Notes: generated from the letters alone by a model not told the origin. Numbered from the stretch's first letter, positions 23,851-33,046 are shown. The stretch is 43,500 nucleotides of DNA from Balneolales bacterium (GCA_007134845.1 SLKA01000050.1:1-43500), one strand, 5' to 3'. Numbers and translations: made by a program.

Positions 23851-26274
23851 TTACGATCGTAATTCTGCAGAATAATCGGTCCCGAGTCTCTTCAAAATTT
23901 TCTGAATGACCGGGTCGACGTCGTTAATGGTCAATGTCTTGGCATTATCCTGAAACGTCAGACGAAAAGCAATGCTTTTTTGATGTTTCTCAAGCGAACC
24001 GCCTTCAAAGACATCGAAAACTTCGACGCTGACCAGCTGCTTGCCCGCGGTCTGTTGCATTCCGGATATCAGATCGCCTGAAGCGACCTGTTTATCGACA
24101 ACCAGTGCCAGATCAAACTCGAATGACGGAAACCGTGACACCGGCTGATATGTTTTGCCCTGCTGCTGTGAGGCCAGGCGCTGGAGCAGACCGATATCCA
24201 GTTCAGCCGAAAAAGCGTCCACCTCGATGTCGGTGTGATTTTTCCACTCCCTGGCCACCGGAGCGAGCGTTCCGATCACCGCTTGATTGAGTGCATCCGA
24301 TATAAGCTGAAGGTCGCCGTCTGCCATTATCCATCGGGTTTGTTTTTTAAGATCAAGCTGAACCAGAATGGCCTCCACAAGCGACTTCAGATCAAACAGG
24401 TCATAAGGCCGGCCCGGTGTTTTCCAGTGATCGGTATGCGTATTTCCCGCAATGCCGATATGCAGGTGCGTGGCTTCATGGATCCCCTTGATCCAGGTTC
24501 CACCACCAGCATCTTTCCGGAAAATATTACCGATCTCGAAAAAACGGACTCCTGATGCTTCACGGTTGAAGTTGTAGGCGGCTGAGCGCAGGAAGCCATA
24601 GAGCAGCACGGTTCGAAGCAGCGCCTGGTCTTTGGTGATCGGATTGAGCGTGGGTACCACTACGGAAGTCCCCCCAAGTGCATCCAAAAACCGTTCGGGG
24701 AGCAGACTGTTGGTGTAAATCTCCCTGAGTCCGGCACTTACCGCCGATTGTCTCACGTTCTCACGAAACAGTTCGCCGAACGGGATGGGCTCGGGACTGG
24801 CGATGGAAATCCGCTCGGGATCCGGAATGTTGTTGTAGTCATAGATGCGCGCCACCTCTTCAATCAGATCGATTTCGGTGGTGATGTCAGGCCGGAACGT
24901 AGGAACGGTGCACTTCCATGCAATATCAGCGGAGGGCTCTTTTTTTGGGGTGATCTCGAGCCGTCCAAGTATACCGGCGACGGTTTTTGGGTCAATTTCG
25001 ACGCCAAGAATCGCAGTAAGGCGGTTCTGGCGCAGTGTCACCGAAACCGGTTCTGTTTTGACCGGATGAACATCCTCCATACCCTCGATCGTGCCGCCGC
25101 ACAGCTCCAGGATGAGTTCGGCACAGCGCAGGGCTGCGTTTTTTGTAATGGCCGGATCAACACCACGTTCAAAACGGTAGGATGAATCGGTTTGAAGAGC
25201 CAGGCTGCGGGAAGTTTTCCGGATGCCGACCGGTTCAAACCACGCGGATTCGATAAGCAGATCGGTCGTATCCGTTGAAATTTCAGAATTGACGCCGCCC
25301 ATGACCCCGGCAAGTGCGACTGGTTTTTCACCATCGCATATGAATAGCGAACCCGCCGGAACAGTACGCTCCACTTCGTCAAGGGTGGTAAATGTGACAT
25401 CCTTGCTGAAAGACCGTACGTCAATCTGCTGTCCGGCAAGCCGTTGCAAATCAAAGGCGTGCAGGGGCTGACCCAGCTCGTGCAGCACAAAATTGGTGAT
25501 ATCGACGACGTTGTTCACCGGACGAAGTCCGATCCCCCGGAGGAGCTCTTTCATCCAATCCGGAGATTCACCAATGTTCACGCCGCGCAAGACGATACCG
25601 ACATAGCGATGACATTTGTCGGTGTCGGTAATTTTGATGGCATCTGCTGCCAGACCGTTTTTTGTTTCCGGCAGATGGTCCAGTGGCTTGTGCAGTGGGA
25701 CGCCGGTTACGGCTGCCAGATCACGCGCCACGCCGAGGTGGCAGGTGGCATCCGGACGGTTTGGCGTCAGTCCGATTTCAAAAACGAAATCCCTGCTGAT
25801 ACCGGCCACTTCAGAAAATGGAGTACCCGGTTTAAGCCCGTCACTGAGCACCATGATGCCGCTGTGGTCTTCTCCGAGGCCCAGCTCGTCTTCGGCGCAG
25901 ATCATCCCGGCCGATTTCTGCCCCCGGATTTTGGCTTTTCGGATTTTAAACGGAGAACCGTCCGGCAGCGGCACGGGGAGCACAGAACCGACAGTGGCCA
26001 CGGCAACTTTTTGTCCGGCAGAGACATTCGGCGCACCACAAACTATTTGTGAGGGATCGTCACTGCCTATATCGACTTTGCAAACCACCAGTCGGTCGGC
26101 ATCGGGATGCGGCTGCACATCCAGGACTTCACCTACGACAATGCCTTCAAGATCGGATCCGGTTTGCTCCATATCCTCAACTTCGAGACCGGTCAGGGTT
26201 AGTTTGTCAGCTGTCTCCTGTGGTGAGGGCACTTCAGCGAGATATCGGGATAGCCAGTTGTAGGATACTTTCAT
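23851..26274 (-). CDS. pheT: Phenylalanyl-tRNA synthetase, beta subunit
   Basis: Large subunit of the alpha2-beta2 enzyme that charges tRNA-Phe. 807 aa. The N-terminal EMAP-type tRNA-binding domain (about residues 40-150, VVGEVLDVQPHPDADRL, VCGAPNVSAGQKV) is followed by the B3/B4 editing region, B5 (RFRPDITTEIDLIEEVARIYDYNNIP), and the C-terminal FDX-ACB anticodon-binding domain (FPSFEFDLALVVDKQV to the end). Preceded by pheS with 165 bp between, and followed by the coiled-coil/zapA pair. Normal length, no sign of damage. Confidence 0.97.
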   Translation of the reverse strand: MKVSYNWLSRYLAEVPSPQETADKLTLTGLEVEDMEQTGSDLEGIVVGEVLDVQPHPDADRLVVCKVDIGSDDPSQIVCGAPNVSAGQKVAVATVGSVLPVPLPDGSPFKIRKAKIRGQKSAGMICAEDELGLGEDHSGIMVLSDGLKPGTPFSEVAGISRDFVFEIGLTPNRPDATCHLGVARDLAAVTGVPLHKPLDHLPETKNGLAADAIKITDTDKCHRYVGIVLRGVNIGESPDWMKELLRGIGLRPVNNVVDITNFVLHELGQPLHAFDLQRLAGQQIDVRSFSKDVTFTTLDEVERTVPAGSLFICDGEKPVALAGVMGGVNSEISTDTTDLLIESAWFEPVGIRKTSRSLALQTDSSYRFERGVDPAITKNAALRCAELILELCGGTIEGMEDVHPVKTEPVSVTLRQNRLTAILGVEIDPKTVAGILGRLEITPKKEPSADIAWKCTVPTFRPDITTEIDLIEEVARIYDYNNIPDPERISIASPEPIPFGELFRENVRQSAVSAGLREIYTNSLLPERFLDALGGTSVVVPTLNPITKDQALLRTVLLYGFLRSAAYNFNREASGVRFFEIGNIFRKDAGGGTWIKGIHEATHLHIGIAGNTHTDHWKTPGRPYDLFDLKSLVEAILVQLDLKKQTRWIMADGDLQLISDALNQAVIGTLAPVAREWKNHTDIEVDAFSAELDIGLLQRLASQQQGKTYQPVSRFPSFEFDLALVVDKQVASGDLISGMQQTAGKQLVSVEVFDVFEGGSLEKHQKSIAFRLTFQDNAKTLTINDVDPVIQKILKRLGTDYSAELRS

Positions 26275-26345
26275 CAGAGTCGAATAATCAGGGAGTTGAT
26301 GCTTGGGAATAATTGTATTGCTGATTGCGAGAAATTGATCGCGAG

Positions 26346-26373
26346 TTGTTGATTGTGGATTGTTGACTGTGGT
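26346..26373. repeat. 14-bp imperfect tandem duplication between pheS and pheT
   Basis: Two 14-bp units (26346-26359 and 26360-26373) that differ at two positions, rich in TTGTTGA/TTGTGG words. They lie in the 165 bp gap between pheS and pheT. Confidence 0.75.
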
Positions 26374-26439
26374 TCACAGCGGCACCGGTTAGCCGATTGA
26401 TGTGAATTGATCCGGTACGCCAGTCGGTCATCCGGTATT

Positions 26440-27456
26440 TCATGGGAATTGAGTGAGAAAACGGATGTCGTTATCATATAGAAGGCGGATGTCGTCGATT
26501 TCGTAGCGTGACATGGTGATGCGTTCAACACCCATACCGAAGGCAAAACCTGTCCAGATTTCCGGATCGATATCCACAGCCTTGAGGACGTTGGGGTGGA
26601 CCATCCCGGCGCCGAGTATCTCCATCCACTGTCCGGGACGGTTGCCGGTTTCCCACCAGATATCCATTTCAAGACTGGGTTCGGTGAACGGAAAGAAGGA
26701 TGGGCGGATGCGGTATTTCAGTTCTTTGCCGAAAAGGTGACCGGCAAATGTGATGAGGGTGTGTTTCAAATCAGCCAGACTCACGTTTATATCGACATAG
26801 AGTCCCTCGACCTGGTGGAAGAGGCAGTAAGATTTTGCGGTGATGGACTCGTTCCGGTAAACGCGCCCTGGCATGATGGCACGAAATGGTGGTTTCTGAT
26901 TCATCATCAGGCGGATTTGCACCGGCGAGGTGTGAGTGCGCAGTACCAGGTTGTGTGAGGAATCCTGTTCGTCCTTTCGGATGAAAAAGGTGTCCTGCAT
27001 ATCCCTTGCGGGGTGCTCCGGCGGGAAATTGAGTGCGGTAAAATTGTGGAAATCGTCCTCCAGCTCCGGTCCGTCGGCAATGGTAAAACCGAGGCGATAA
27101 AAAATATTCTTGATTTCGGCGAGCGTTTGAGAAAGAGGATGAGCGGATCCGGTTGGTAGTGGGGGAGGAGGCAGGGTGGAATCATCGGTAGCAGCAACAC
27201 GTGAGGCCGTGTCCGATGCCTGGGCCGCCTTGGCTTCCTCGAAGCGGGAGGCAGCCAGTTTTTTGAGTGCGTTGAGCTCTTTGCCCAGCCAGGCGCGGTC
27301 TTCAGGTGCGGCTTTGCCAATGCCGGCGAGCAATTCCGTGATGATGCCTTTGCGTGAGAGATAGGTGAGCCGGAATGATTCGATGGCCTGATCTGAGTCC
27401 AGCGGGTAAGAGGTGATATCCTTTTTTACTTTTTCAATGTCAGGGGTGTTTGCCAT
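26440..27456 (-). CDS. pheS: Phenylalanyl-tRNA synthetase, alpha subunit
   Basis: Catalytic subunit of PheRS. 338 aa: an N-terminal coiled-coil tRNA-binding arm (about 1-85) and a class II synthetase core with HPARDMQDTFFI, LLRTHTSPVQIRLM, RVYRNESITAKSYCLFHQVEGLYVD, FRIRPSFFPFTEPS-like RPSFFPFTEPSLEMDIWW and GAGMVHPNVLKA. The C-terminal GFAFGMGVERITMSRYEIDDIR is class II motif 3. It is separated from rplT by a terminator, so pheST may be transcribed partly from its own signals. Confidence 0.97.
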   Translation of the reverse strand: MANTPDIEKVKKDITSYPLDSDQAIESFRLTYLSRKGIITELLAGIGKAAPEDRAWLGKELNALKKLAASRFEEAKAAQASDTASRVAATDDSTLPPPPLPTGSAHPLSQTLAEIKNIFYRLGFTIADGPELEDDFHNFTALNFPPEHPARDMQDTFFIRKDEQDSSHNLVLRTHTSPVQIRLMMNQKPPFRAIMPGRVYRNESITAKSYCLFHQVEGLYVDINVSLADLKHTLITFAGHLFGKELKYRIRPSFFPFTEPSLEMDIWWETGNRPGQWMEILGAGMVHPNVLKAVDIDPEIWTGFAFGMGVERITMSRYEIDDIRLLYDNDIRFLTQFP

Positions 27457-27497
27457 GGCTGGGGCTGGTCAATCTGGTCATTAAGTTATACGAACAT

Positions 27498-27536
27498 AAA
27501 AAAACCGGCAGCATCAGGGAAGATACAGCCGGTTTT
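27498..27536 (-). terminator. Rho-independent terminator between rplT and pheS
   Basis: On the minus strand, AAAACCGGC (27536-27528) pairs with GCCGGTTTT (27509-27501) and is followed by further T residues to 27498. The loop is about 18 nt. It lies 15 bp after the rplT stop, so it limits read-through into pheST or attenuates it. Confidence 0.75.
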
Positions 27537-27551
27537 GATACAGAATCAGTC

Positions 27552-27905
27552 TCAGGATTTCTTTTGTGCGGCTTCCACAACGGCGGTGAAAGCCTGCGGA
27601 TCGTGAACAGCAAGATCTGCCAGCACTTTCCGGTTGATCTCCATGTCGCGGGCATTCATGGCACCCATGAGCCTGGAGTAGGTCGTGCCATTGAGACGGG
27701 CAGCTGCGTTGATACGTGCGATCCAGAGTTTTCTGAATTCTCTTTTGCGGACTCTCCTGTCGCGGTACTGGTACTGAAGAGCTTTTTCTACTGCGTTCTT
27801 GGCGACAGAGTAGACCTTGCTTCTTGCACCCCAGTAACCTTTCGCTTGGTTTAAAACCCTTTTACGACGGCGACGGGAAGCCACATTATTGGTCGATCGT
27901 GGCAT
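27552..27905 (-). CDS. rplT: 50S ribosomal protein L20
   Basis: 117 aa, highly basic. Matches L20: [20 protein letters not shown] at the N-terminus, [21 protein letters not shown] in the middle and a globular C-terminus. L20 binds 23S rRNA and in other bacteria represses its own operon through an mRNA structure near rpmI. It begins 30 bp after the rpmI stop. Confidence 0.98.
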   Translation of the reverse strand: MPRSTNNVASRRRRKRVLNQAKGYWGARSKVYSVAKNAVEKALQYQYRDRRVRKREFRKLWIARINAAARLNGTTYSRLMGAMNARDMEINRKVLADLAVHDPQAFTAVVEAAQKKS

Positions 27906-27935
27906 TTGTTCAGTAATTAATGGTTAATAAAAAAA

Positions 27936-28133
27936 TCAGGAATTGGGAATCAGTTTGCGCATGCGGGGCAAATCCACTTTTGCAACAAGAGTAGCCGTGC
28001 GCAGATTACGCTTCCTTTTAGGCGATTTTTTTGTAAGTATGTGACTGGCGTACGCTTTCTTGCGCTTCAGCTTGCCGGTGGCGGTAGTTTTGAAACGCTT
28101 TTTGGCGCCGCTTATGGTTTTCATTTTAGGCAT
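27936..28133 (-). CDS. rpmI: 50S ribosomal protein L35
   Basis: 65 aa, highly basic: [40 protein letters not shown], and the C-terminal [11 protein letters not shown]. The start is the ATG ending at 28133; the open frame reaches 28166 but the extra residues do not fit L35. A terminator-like hairpin lies about 45 bp upstream, suggesting attenuation. Confidence 0.97.
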   Translation of the reverse strand: MPKMKTISGAKKRFKTTATGKLKRKKAYASHILTKKSPKRKRNLRTATLVAKVDLPRMRKLIPNS

Positions 28134-28177
28134 GATTAACCCGAAAAATTGGTTAAAATTTTGCAAGCATTAAAGGT

Positions 28178-28216
28178 AAAAAAAAAGCAGCTCAGCAGCA
28201 ACTTTTATGTGCTGAG
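28178..28216 (-). terminator. Terminator-like hairpin upstream of rpmI (possible attenuator)
   Basis: On the minus strand, CTCAGCA (28216-28210) pairs with TGCTGAG (28197-28191) across a 12-nt loop, then after four bases comes a run of nine T residues (28186-28178). It lies about 45 bp before the rpmI start, within an operon that should be read through, which is why an attenuator is suspected. Confidence 0.65.
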
Positions 28217-28375
28217 GGTGCGGTGCGGCTGAGGTTGTGACTTATGCTCCTGTTACTGATGTTGCAATGCCTGATGCTGCAGTGGCAGCATCAGACCCTT
28301 CTCATCGTGTGACTCCACGGTTAAAAGCGGATTCACTGATGAGATTAATTCCGATGGAAAGGAAGGGCATGGTCA

Positions 28376-28408
28376 GGAACTGGAAAAGGACCGGAACTGG
28401 AAAAGACC
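28376..28408. repeat. Tandem duplication in the infC-rpmI spacer
   Basis: Two adjacent copies of GGAACTGGAAAAGGACC / GGAACTGGAAAAGACC (17 and 16 bp) that differ by one missing G. Confidence 0.9.
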
Positions 28409-28444
28409 TGGTATGGGAATAAGGATTACGGATTCCGGACCGGT

Positions 28445-29005
28445 TCAGGAAGCTGATCCGGGACCTTTGGCAGGTGTAAGTACCATGGACATCCTCTTAC
28501 CTTCCAGTTTGGCAGGTGTTTCAATTTTACCCAAATCCTCCAGATCGGTAGCCAGACGGTCGAGCAGTTTTTTACCCTGGTCGCTGTAAATGATATCACG
28601 ACCCTTGAACTGAACGGTTGCCTTGACCTTGTTGCCCTCCTTCAGAAAGCCTTCAGCATGACGTTTCTTGAATTCGTAGTCATGGTCATCGGTTTGCGGA
28701 CGAAAGCGCAGTTCTTTGAGCACAATGACATGCTGCTTCTTTTTGGCCTCTTTTTCCTTCTTCTTTTTTTCGAAAAGGTGTTTGCCATGGTCCATGATCT
28801 TGCAGACCGGCGGATCGGCATTGGGTGCAACTTCTACCAGGTCAAGGTTCAGTTTGAAGGCCATTTCGATGGCTTGGTCTACCGGCAGGATTGCATGCTC
28901 ATTATCGGGCTTGATGACTCGAACCACATCAGCCCGGATACCCTCATTCACTCGTTCTTTTGGAACTGACTTGCGAACGGGATTGCTTTTGAATCGTTTT
29001 CCGAT
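28445..29005 (-). CDS. infC: Translation initiation factor IF-3, probable ATC start codon
   Basis: Prevents premature 70S joining and proofreads initiator tRNA and start codon. Domains: N-domain (RVNEGIRADVVRVIKPDNEHAIL), basic linker (FEKKKKEKEAKKKQ), C-domain (ELRFRPQTDDHDYEFKKRHAEGFL and KVKATVQFKGRDI). No ATG or GTG lies near the expected N-terminus. An ATC at 29005-29003 is preceded by AAAGGAG (29020-29014) at 8 nt spacing, the best ribosome site in the region, giving 187 codons and an N-terminus GKRFKSNPVRKSVPKERVNEG. infC is known for AUU/AUC/AUA starts that make IF-3 limit its own synthesis. The frame is open to 29080 but upstream residues do not look like IF-3. Confidence 0.92.
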   Translation of the reverse strand: MGKRFKSNPVRKSVPKERVNEGIRADVVRVIKPDNEHAILPVDQAIEMAFKLNLDLVEVAPNADPPVCKIMDHGKHLFEKKKKEKEAKKKQHVIVLKELRFRPQTDDHDYEFKKRHAEGFLKEGNKVKATVQFKGRDIIYSDQGKKLLDRLATDLEDLGKIETPAKLEGKRMSMVLTPAKGPGSAS

Positions 29006-29013
29006 GGTTGTTT

Positions 29014-29020
29014 CTCCTTT
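29014..29020 (-). promoter_or_regulatory. infC: Shine-Dalgarno sequence that fixes the infC start
   Basis: AAAGGAG on the minus strand, 8 nt before the ATC codon. It is unusually clear for this window and is the main argument for the non-canonical start. Confidence 0.75.
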
Positions 29021-29107
29021 GTTTATTTGTATGAAATGTGAAGTGGCACAAGGTGTGACACGATAAAAACTGTACCACAATTCCTTAAAAATGCGCTTGC
29101 AGTACGA

Positions 29108-31069
29108 TTAATCCATATCAGGAAGTGTCTTTTCGTCCACTTCACGCTCTATTATCGAAAGAAATTCTGAAAAATTAAAGCTTCCAATGTCACCTTTTTT
29201 GTGCTTTCGCACAGAAACGGTCTGATTTTCCTTCTCTTTCTCACCAACTATCAACATATACGGGATTTTTGAAGTTTCCGCATTGCGGATTTTTGCTCCG
29301 ATTTGTTCACCCCTCAGGTCACATTTGACGCGAATGCCCGCATCCACCAACTGCTTGCGATACGATTCGGCAAAATCATTGAACTGATCCGAAACCGGTA
29401 TGATGACTGCCTGCTGCGGGCTCAGCCAGACCGGGAAGTTGCCGGCAAAATGTTCAATTAGTATGCTGGTAAACCGCTCCATGGAGCCAAAAGGAGCTCT
29501 GTGAATGATAACCGGACGATGTTTCTGATTGTCCGAGCCCACGTAGGTCAGGTTAAATCGCTCGGGCATCACGTAATCAACCTGAACGGTTCCGAGCTGC
29601 CATTTCCTGCCCAGCGCATCATGGATGATGAAATCGATTTTCGGTCCGTAGAAACTGGCTTCGCCCTCGGCGATCCGGTATTGCAAACCCATTTCATCGG
29701 CTGCTTCCTGAATTTCACGTTGTGCCCGGTCCCAAAGCCCCCGCTCCCCTCCGAACTTCTCATTGTCATCATCCCGGAAGGAGAGACGGATATCAACCGG
29801 CATATTGAAGATGGAGAATACAAATTGCGTGAGGTCGATGCAGTTGATGATTTCGTCCTTGAGCTGATCATTGGTGCAATAAATATGGGCATCGTCCTGT
29901 GTGAATCCACGCACTCTGGAGAGTCCGTTCAGTTCGCCTGACTGTTCATAGCGGTAAACAGTGCCGAATTCGGCCAGGCGCACCGGCAGGTCGCGGTAGC
30001 TGTGCATCTCGTTGTCGTAGATCCGGTGATGATGTGGACAATTCATTGGTTTAAGCAGATATCCTTCGTCATCGACCTGCATGGGCGCAAACTGAGAATC
30101 CTTGTAATAGGGATAGTGCCCGGAGGTTCGGTAGAGCTCCAGATTTCCGATGTGCGGCGTGATCACTTCCTGATAACCTCGACGCAGCTGCTCGTCACGC
30201 AAAAAAGCCTCAAGGGTGCGACGCAGTGTTGTGCCCTTGGGCAGCCACATGGGCAGGCCGCTTCCGACCATCCGGTCGATCATGTAAATGCCAAGCTGAG
30301 GGCCCAGTTTTTTGTGATCCCTCTTTTTTGCTTCCTCAAGCTGGTTCAGGAAAGCGTCCAGCATGCTTTTTTTCGGGAAGCTGATGCCATAGATCCGGGT
30401 GAGCTGCTTGCTCTTGACATCTCCACGCCAGTAGGCACCGGCCGTATTCAGCAGTTTGATTGCTTTTATGGCACCGGTATCCGGGATGTGCGGACCACGG
30501 CATAAGTCGGTGAAGTTGCCCTGCTTGTAAAAGCTGATGGTTCCATCCTCGAGGCCATCCAGCAGATCAAGCTTATAAGGATCCTGTTTCTTTTTATAGT
30601 GGTCAACTGCCTCGTCCTTTGGTATTTCAAAACGCTCAAACCGGTTTTTCTGCCGTGCCAGTTCCTGCATTTTCACTTCGATGGCGGGCAAATCCTCGCT
30701 GCCAACCGCCCTGTCCCCGAAATCGATGTCATAATAAAATCCCTGCTCGATGGGGGGGCCAATACCCAGTTTCACGCCCGGATACAGATCTTCAACCGCT
30801 TCGGCCAGCACGTGTGCGGAAGAGTGCCAGAAGGCCATTTTCCCGTCGTCATCATCCCATGAGTTGATGGTGATCCTGCCGCCGGTAGTAAGCGGGCGAT
30901 GCAAATCCAGTACCGTATTATCCAGAGTGATGCTCAAAGCTTCGCGTGCAAGGCGCCCGGATATGGACTTTGCTATGTCGAAACCGGTAACACCGGCGTC
31001 ATATGTCCTGGTGCTGCCATCTGGTAAGGTAAAGGTCAACTTCTGGTTGTTGCTGTTTTGTTCTGGCAT
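29108..31069 (-). CDS. thrS: Threonyl-tRNA synthetase
   Basis: Charges tRNA-Thr. 653 aa from the ATG ending at 31069; the open frame reaches 31186 but 39 extra residues do not match. An N-terminal TGS domain (LTFTLPDGSTRTYDAGVTG) is followed by the editing domain with HSSAHVLAEAVEDLYPG and the class II core: Zn ligands in LKPMNCPHHHRIY (Cys), DDAHIYC (His) and IIHRAPFGSMERF (His). A C-terminal anticodon-binding domain ends the protein. It heads the translation block and ends 102 bp before the infC start. Confidence 0.97.
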   Translation of the reverse strand: MPEQNSNNQKLTFTLPDGSTRTYDAGVTGFDIAKSISGRLAREALSITLDNTVLDLHRPLTTGGRITINSWDDDDGKMAFWHSSAHVLAEAVEDLYPGVKLGIGPPIEQGFYYDIDFGDRAVGSEDLPAIEVKMQELARQKNRFERFEIPKDEAVDHYKKKQDPYKLDLLDGLEDGTISFYKQGNFTDLCRGPHIPDTGAIKAIKLLNTAGAYWRGDVKSKQLTRIYGISFPKKSMLDAFLNQLEEAKKRDHKKLGPQLGIYMIDRMVGSGLPMWLPKGTTLRRTLEAFLRDEQLRRGYQEVITPHIGNLELYRTSGHYPYYKDSQFAPMQVDDEGYLLKPMNCPHHHRIYDNEMHSYRDLPVRLAEFGTVYRYEQSGELNGLSRVRGFTQDDAHIYCTNDQLKDEIINCIDLTQFVFSIFNMPVDIRLSFRDDDNEKFGGERGLWDRAQREIQEAADEMGLQYRIAEGEASFYGPKIDFIIHDALGRKWQLGTVQVDYVMPERFNLTYVGSDNQKHRPVIIHRAPFGSMERFTSILIEHFAGNFPVWLSPQQAVIIPVSDQFNDFAESYRKQLVDAGIRVKCDLRGEQIGAKIRNAETSKIPYMLIVGEKEKENQTVSVRKHKKGDIGSFNFSEFLSIIEREVDEKTLPDMD

Positions 31070-31214
31070 GAATTCGGTTACAGTTTTGCAAAAGCTATAG
31101 AAAAATGGAAAATCATAATAATATACGGTTTGATGCAACGAAATTCCGGACCTATGATTGTGCCGGCCGGAGACGGCATTAACCATGGATTTCAGCTCTC
31201 ATGAGCTGCCGGAA

Positions 31215-32315
31215 TTATACATTGAAGCGGAAGAGCATGATGTCGCCGTCCTTTACCGTGTAGCCCCTGCCCTCAGATCGCATTTTTCCAGTCTCTCTGG
31301 CGGCGGCTTCCGATTTCAGCTTGTCGAAGTCATGATAGGCGATGGTCTCGGCCCGGATAAACCCCCTCTCAAAGTCCGAGTGAATGACACCGGCCGCCTG
31401 CGGAGCTTTGGTGCCCTCGCGCACCGTCCAGGCGCGCACTTCTTTTGGTCCCACGGTAAAGAAGGTGATGAGTCCCAGTTTGCGATAGGCTGCTGAAATG
31501 AGCCGGTTCAGTCCTGACTCCTCCAACCCTATCGAATTCAGAAAGTCGCGCTTCTCCTGTTCGTCCAGTTCAGCTATCTCGGCTTCAATTTTGGCGCAGG
31601 CCACAATGGTTTCGGCACCTTCGCTTTCGGCATGCTCCCGGACAGCCATGACATGTGAGTTTCCTTCTCCGTCTGGAAGATCGCCCTCATCAACATTGCA
31701 GAGATAGAGTGTTTTTTTTGCCGTAAGCATGAATAGTTCGCTGAATGCAGGATGTGAGGGATCCCAGTCCTTCCAGGAACGTACCGGCTTGCCCTGTTCA
31801 ATGTGTCTCCGCAGGCTGGTCAGTATGTGAAGATGGTTCATCAGGGTTTTGTCACCCGATTTGGCCATTTTCCGTACCCGCTCTTCCTTGCGTTCAAGTG
31901 TTTCCAGATCCTTGAACAGCAACTCGGTGTCTATGATGCCAATATCACGGATCGGGTCGATGTTGCCCTCCACATGGATCACATCATGATCCTGAAAACA
32001 ACGCACCACATGAATGATGAGGTCTACCTCACGGATATGCGATAAAAAGGCGTTGCCTTTGCCTTTGCCCTCGGAAGCTCCCTTGACCAGCCCGGCGATA
32101 TCGACAAACTCAATGGTGGTCGGTGTGACCGTCTTTGGCTGTACGAGCTCAGCCAGCCGGTCGAGACGGGAGTCCGGCACAGGAACGATACCCACATTGG
32201 GGTCGATTGTGCAGAAGGGGAAGTTGGCCGCCTCGGCACCTGCGTTGCTGAGAGCATTGAACAAACTGGATTTTCCGACATTGGGCAATCCGACTATTCC
32301 ACATGTAAGACTCAT
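31215..32315 (-). CDS. ychF: Obg-like ATPase YchF
   Basis: Universally conserved P-loop NTPase of the Obg family that prefers ATP and associates with ribosomes. P-loop GLPNVGKSSLFNALS; switch II region VDIAGLVKGASEGKGKGNAFL; NVDEGD in place of the usual NKxD; a coiled-coil insertion (about residues 130-200); C-terminal TGS domain (LGLITFFTVGPKEVRAWTV, HSDFERGFIRAE, YTVKDGDIMLFRFNV). 366 aa from the ATG ending at 32315. It follows the phosphatase gene by 29 bp. Confidence 0.96.
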   Translation of the reverse strand: MSLTCGIVGLPNVGKSSLFNALSNAGAEAANFPFCTIDPNVGIVPVPDSRLDRLAELVQPKTVTPTTIEFVDIAGLVKGASEGKGKGNAFLSHIREVDLIIHVVRCFQDHDVIHVEGNIDPIRDIGIIDTELLFKDLETLERKEERVRKMAKSGDKTLMNHLHILTSLRRHIEQGKPVRSWKDWDPSHPAFSELFMLTAKKTLYLCNVDEGDLPDGEGNSHVMAVREHAESEGAETIVACAKIEAEIAELDEQEKRDFLNSIGLEESGLNRLISAAYRKLGLITFFTVGPKEVRAWTVREGTKAPQAAGVIHSDFERGFIRAETIAYHDFDKLKSEAAARETGKMRSEGRGYTVKDGDIMLFRFNV

Positions 32316-32344
32316 AGATTGTGTTGCAAATGATTTTAAGGATA

Positions 32345-33004
32345 TCAATCCAGATTAATCTGGCTAATGGCAGTTTTTTCCGGCAGCAGCAGTGCTGTAA
32401 GTGTGCCATATGCTCCGCCCTGAAAAACACACCCGGTATCGATGGCTATCTTCCGCTCTTCAATGAGCGGCTTCGGCACGGGCGTATGGCCGAATACAAC
32501 GGTTTTTTCCCATACCACGGGCCGGTGAACATGGCTGCGCTCCCACAAGGCCGTATGCTCAATATCCGGGTCAGACAACTGCTCGTTAACGGGCCGCTGT
32601 GGATCCAGACCGGCATGTATGAAAAGGTATTCCAGTGTGTTCAGCCAGAGTTTCGTTTCCAAAAAAAAGCGGAGATGATCGGCGGGAATGTCATCCGGCA
32701 TTTCTGAATCGTAGGACTCCAGCGTTTCCATGCCGCCGTTGATCAGCCAGAACGTCCTGTTACCGGTCTCGATGGCTTCCATGAGCATGCTTTCGTGATT
32801 TCCGCGTAAAAAGACACAGTGATGGTTGCGGGCGAATTCAAGAACACGGTCAACTACACCTTTTGAGTCCGGTCCGCGGTCGATATAATCGCCTATGAAG
32901 ATGTGGGGTCGGTCACTGTATGGTTTGATCTTCTCAAGGAGTGCCTCAAGGGATTTTGCGCATCCGTGAATGTCACCGATAACGATGTATTTTTTGGAAT
33001 TCAT
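32345..33004 (-). CDS. PPP-family metallophosphoesterase (protein phosphatase / ApaH-like)
   Basis: 219 aa cytoplasmic hydrolase with the full bimetal-site set: GDIHGC, GDYIDRGPDS, RGNHES, HAGLDP and FGHTP. This fits bacterial serine/threonine phosphatases of the PrpA/ApaH type; the true substrate (phosphoprotein or diadenosine polyphosphate) cannot be told from sequence. It lies between nusB and ychF with small gaps, probably co-transcribed. Confidence 0.93.
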   Translation of the reverse strand: MNSKKYIVIGDIHGCAKSLEALLEKIKPYSDRPHIFIGDYIDRGPDSKGVVDRVLEFARNHHCVFLRGNHESMLMEAIETGNRTFWLINGGMETLESYDSEMPDDIPADHLRFFLETKLWLNTLEYLFIHAGLDPQRPVNEQLSDPDIEHTALWERSHVHRPVVWEKTVVFGHTPVPKPLIEERKIAIDTGCVFQGGAYGTLTALLLPEKTAISQINLD

Positions 33005-33046
33005 TGAGTGATTTCTGATACTCTTATATTAATATATAGTGAATTC

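Larger units (their letters stand above)
28134..28444 (-). promoter_or_regulatory. infC-rpmI spacer with several hairpins, candidate L20 leader
   Basis: 311 bp without a gene, inside a ribosomal operon where spacers are usually short. On the minus strand it holds a 17/16-bp tandem repeat (28376-28408), a perfect 10-bp hairpin with a 4-nt loop (28294-28271), and then a terminator-like hairpin with nine U residues (28216-28178). In other bacteria L20 controls this operon by binding mRNA near here. The 3' arm of the 10-bp hairpin contains GCAGCA, which could also pair with TGCTGC in the terminator, so a switch is possible. The control itself is inference. Confidence 0.5.

Noticed and set aside
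28271-28294. Perfect 10-bp hairpin taken as a terminator
   Set aside because: No T-run follows on either strand; kept only as part of the candidate leader.
31193-31208. Hairpin CAGCTC/GAGCTG near the end of ychF
   Set aside because: No T-run on either strand, so not called as a terminator.
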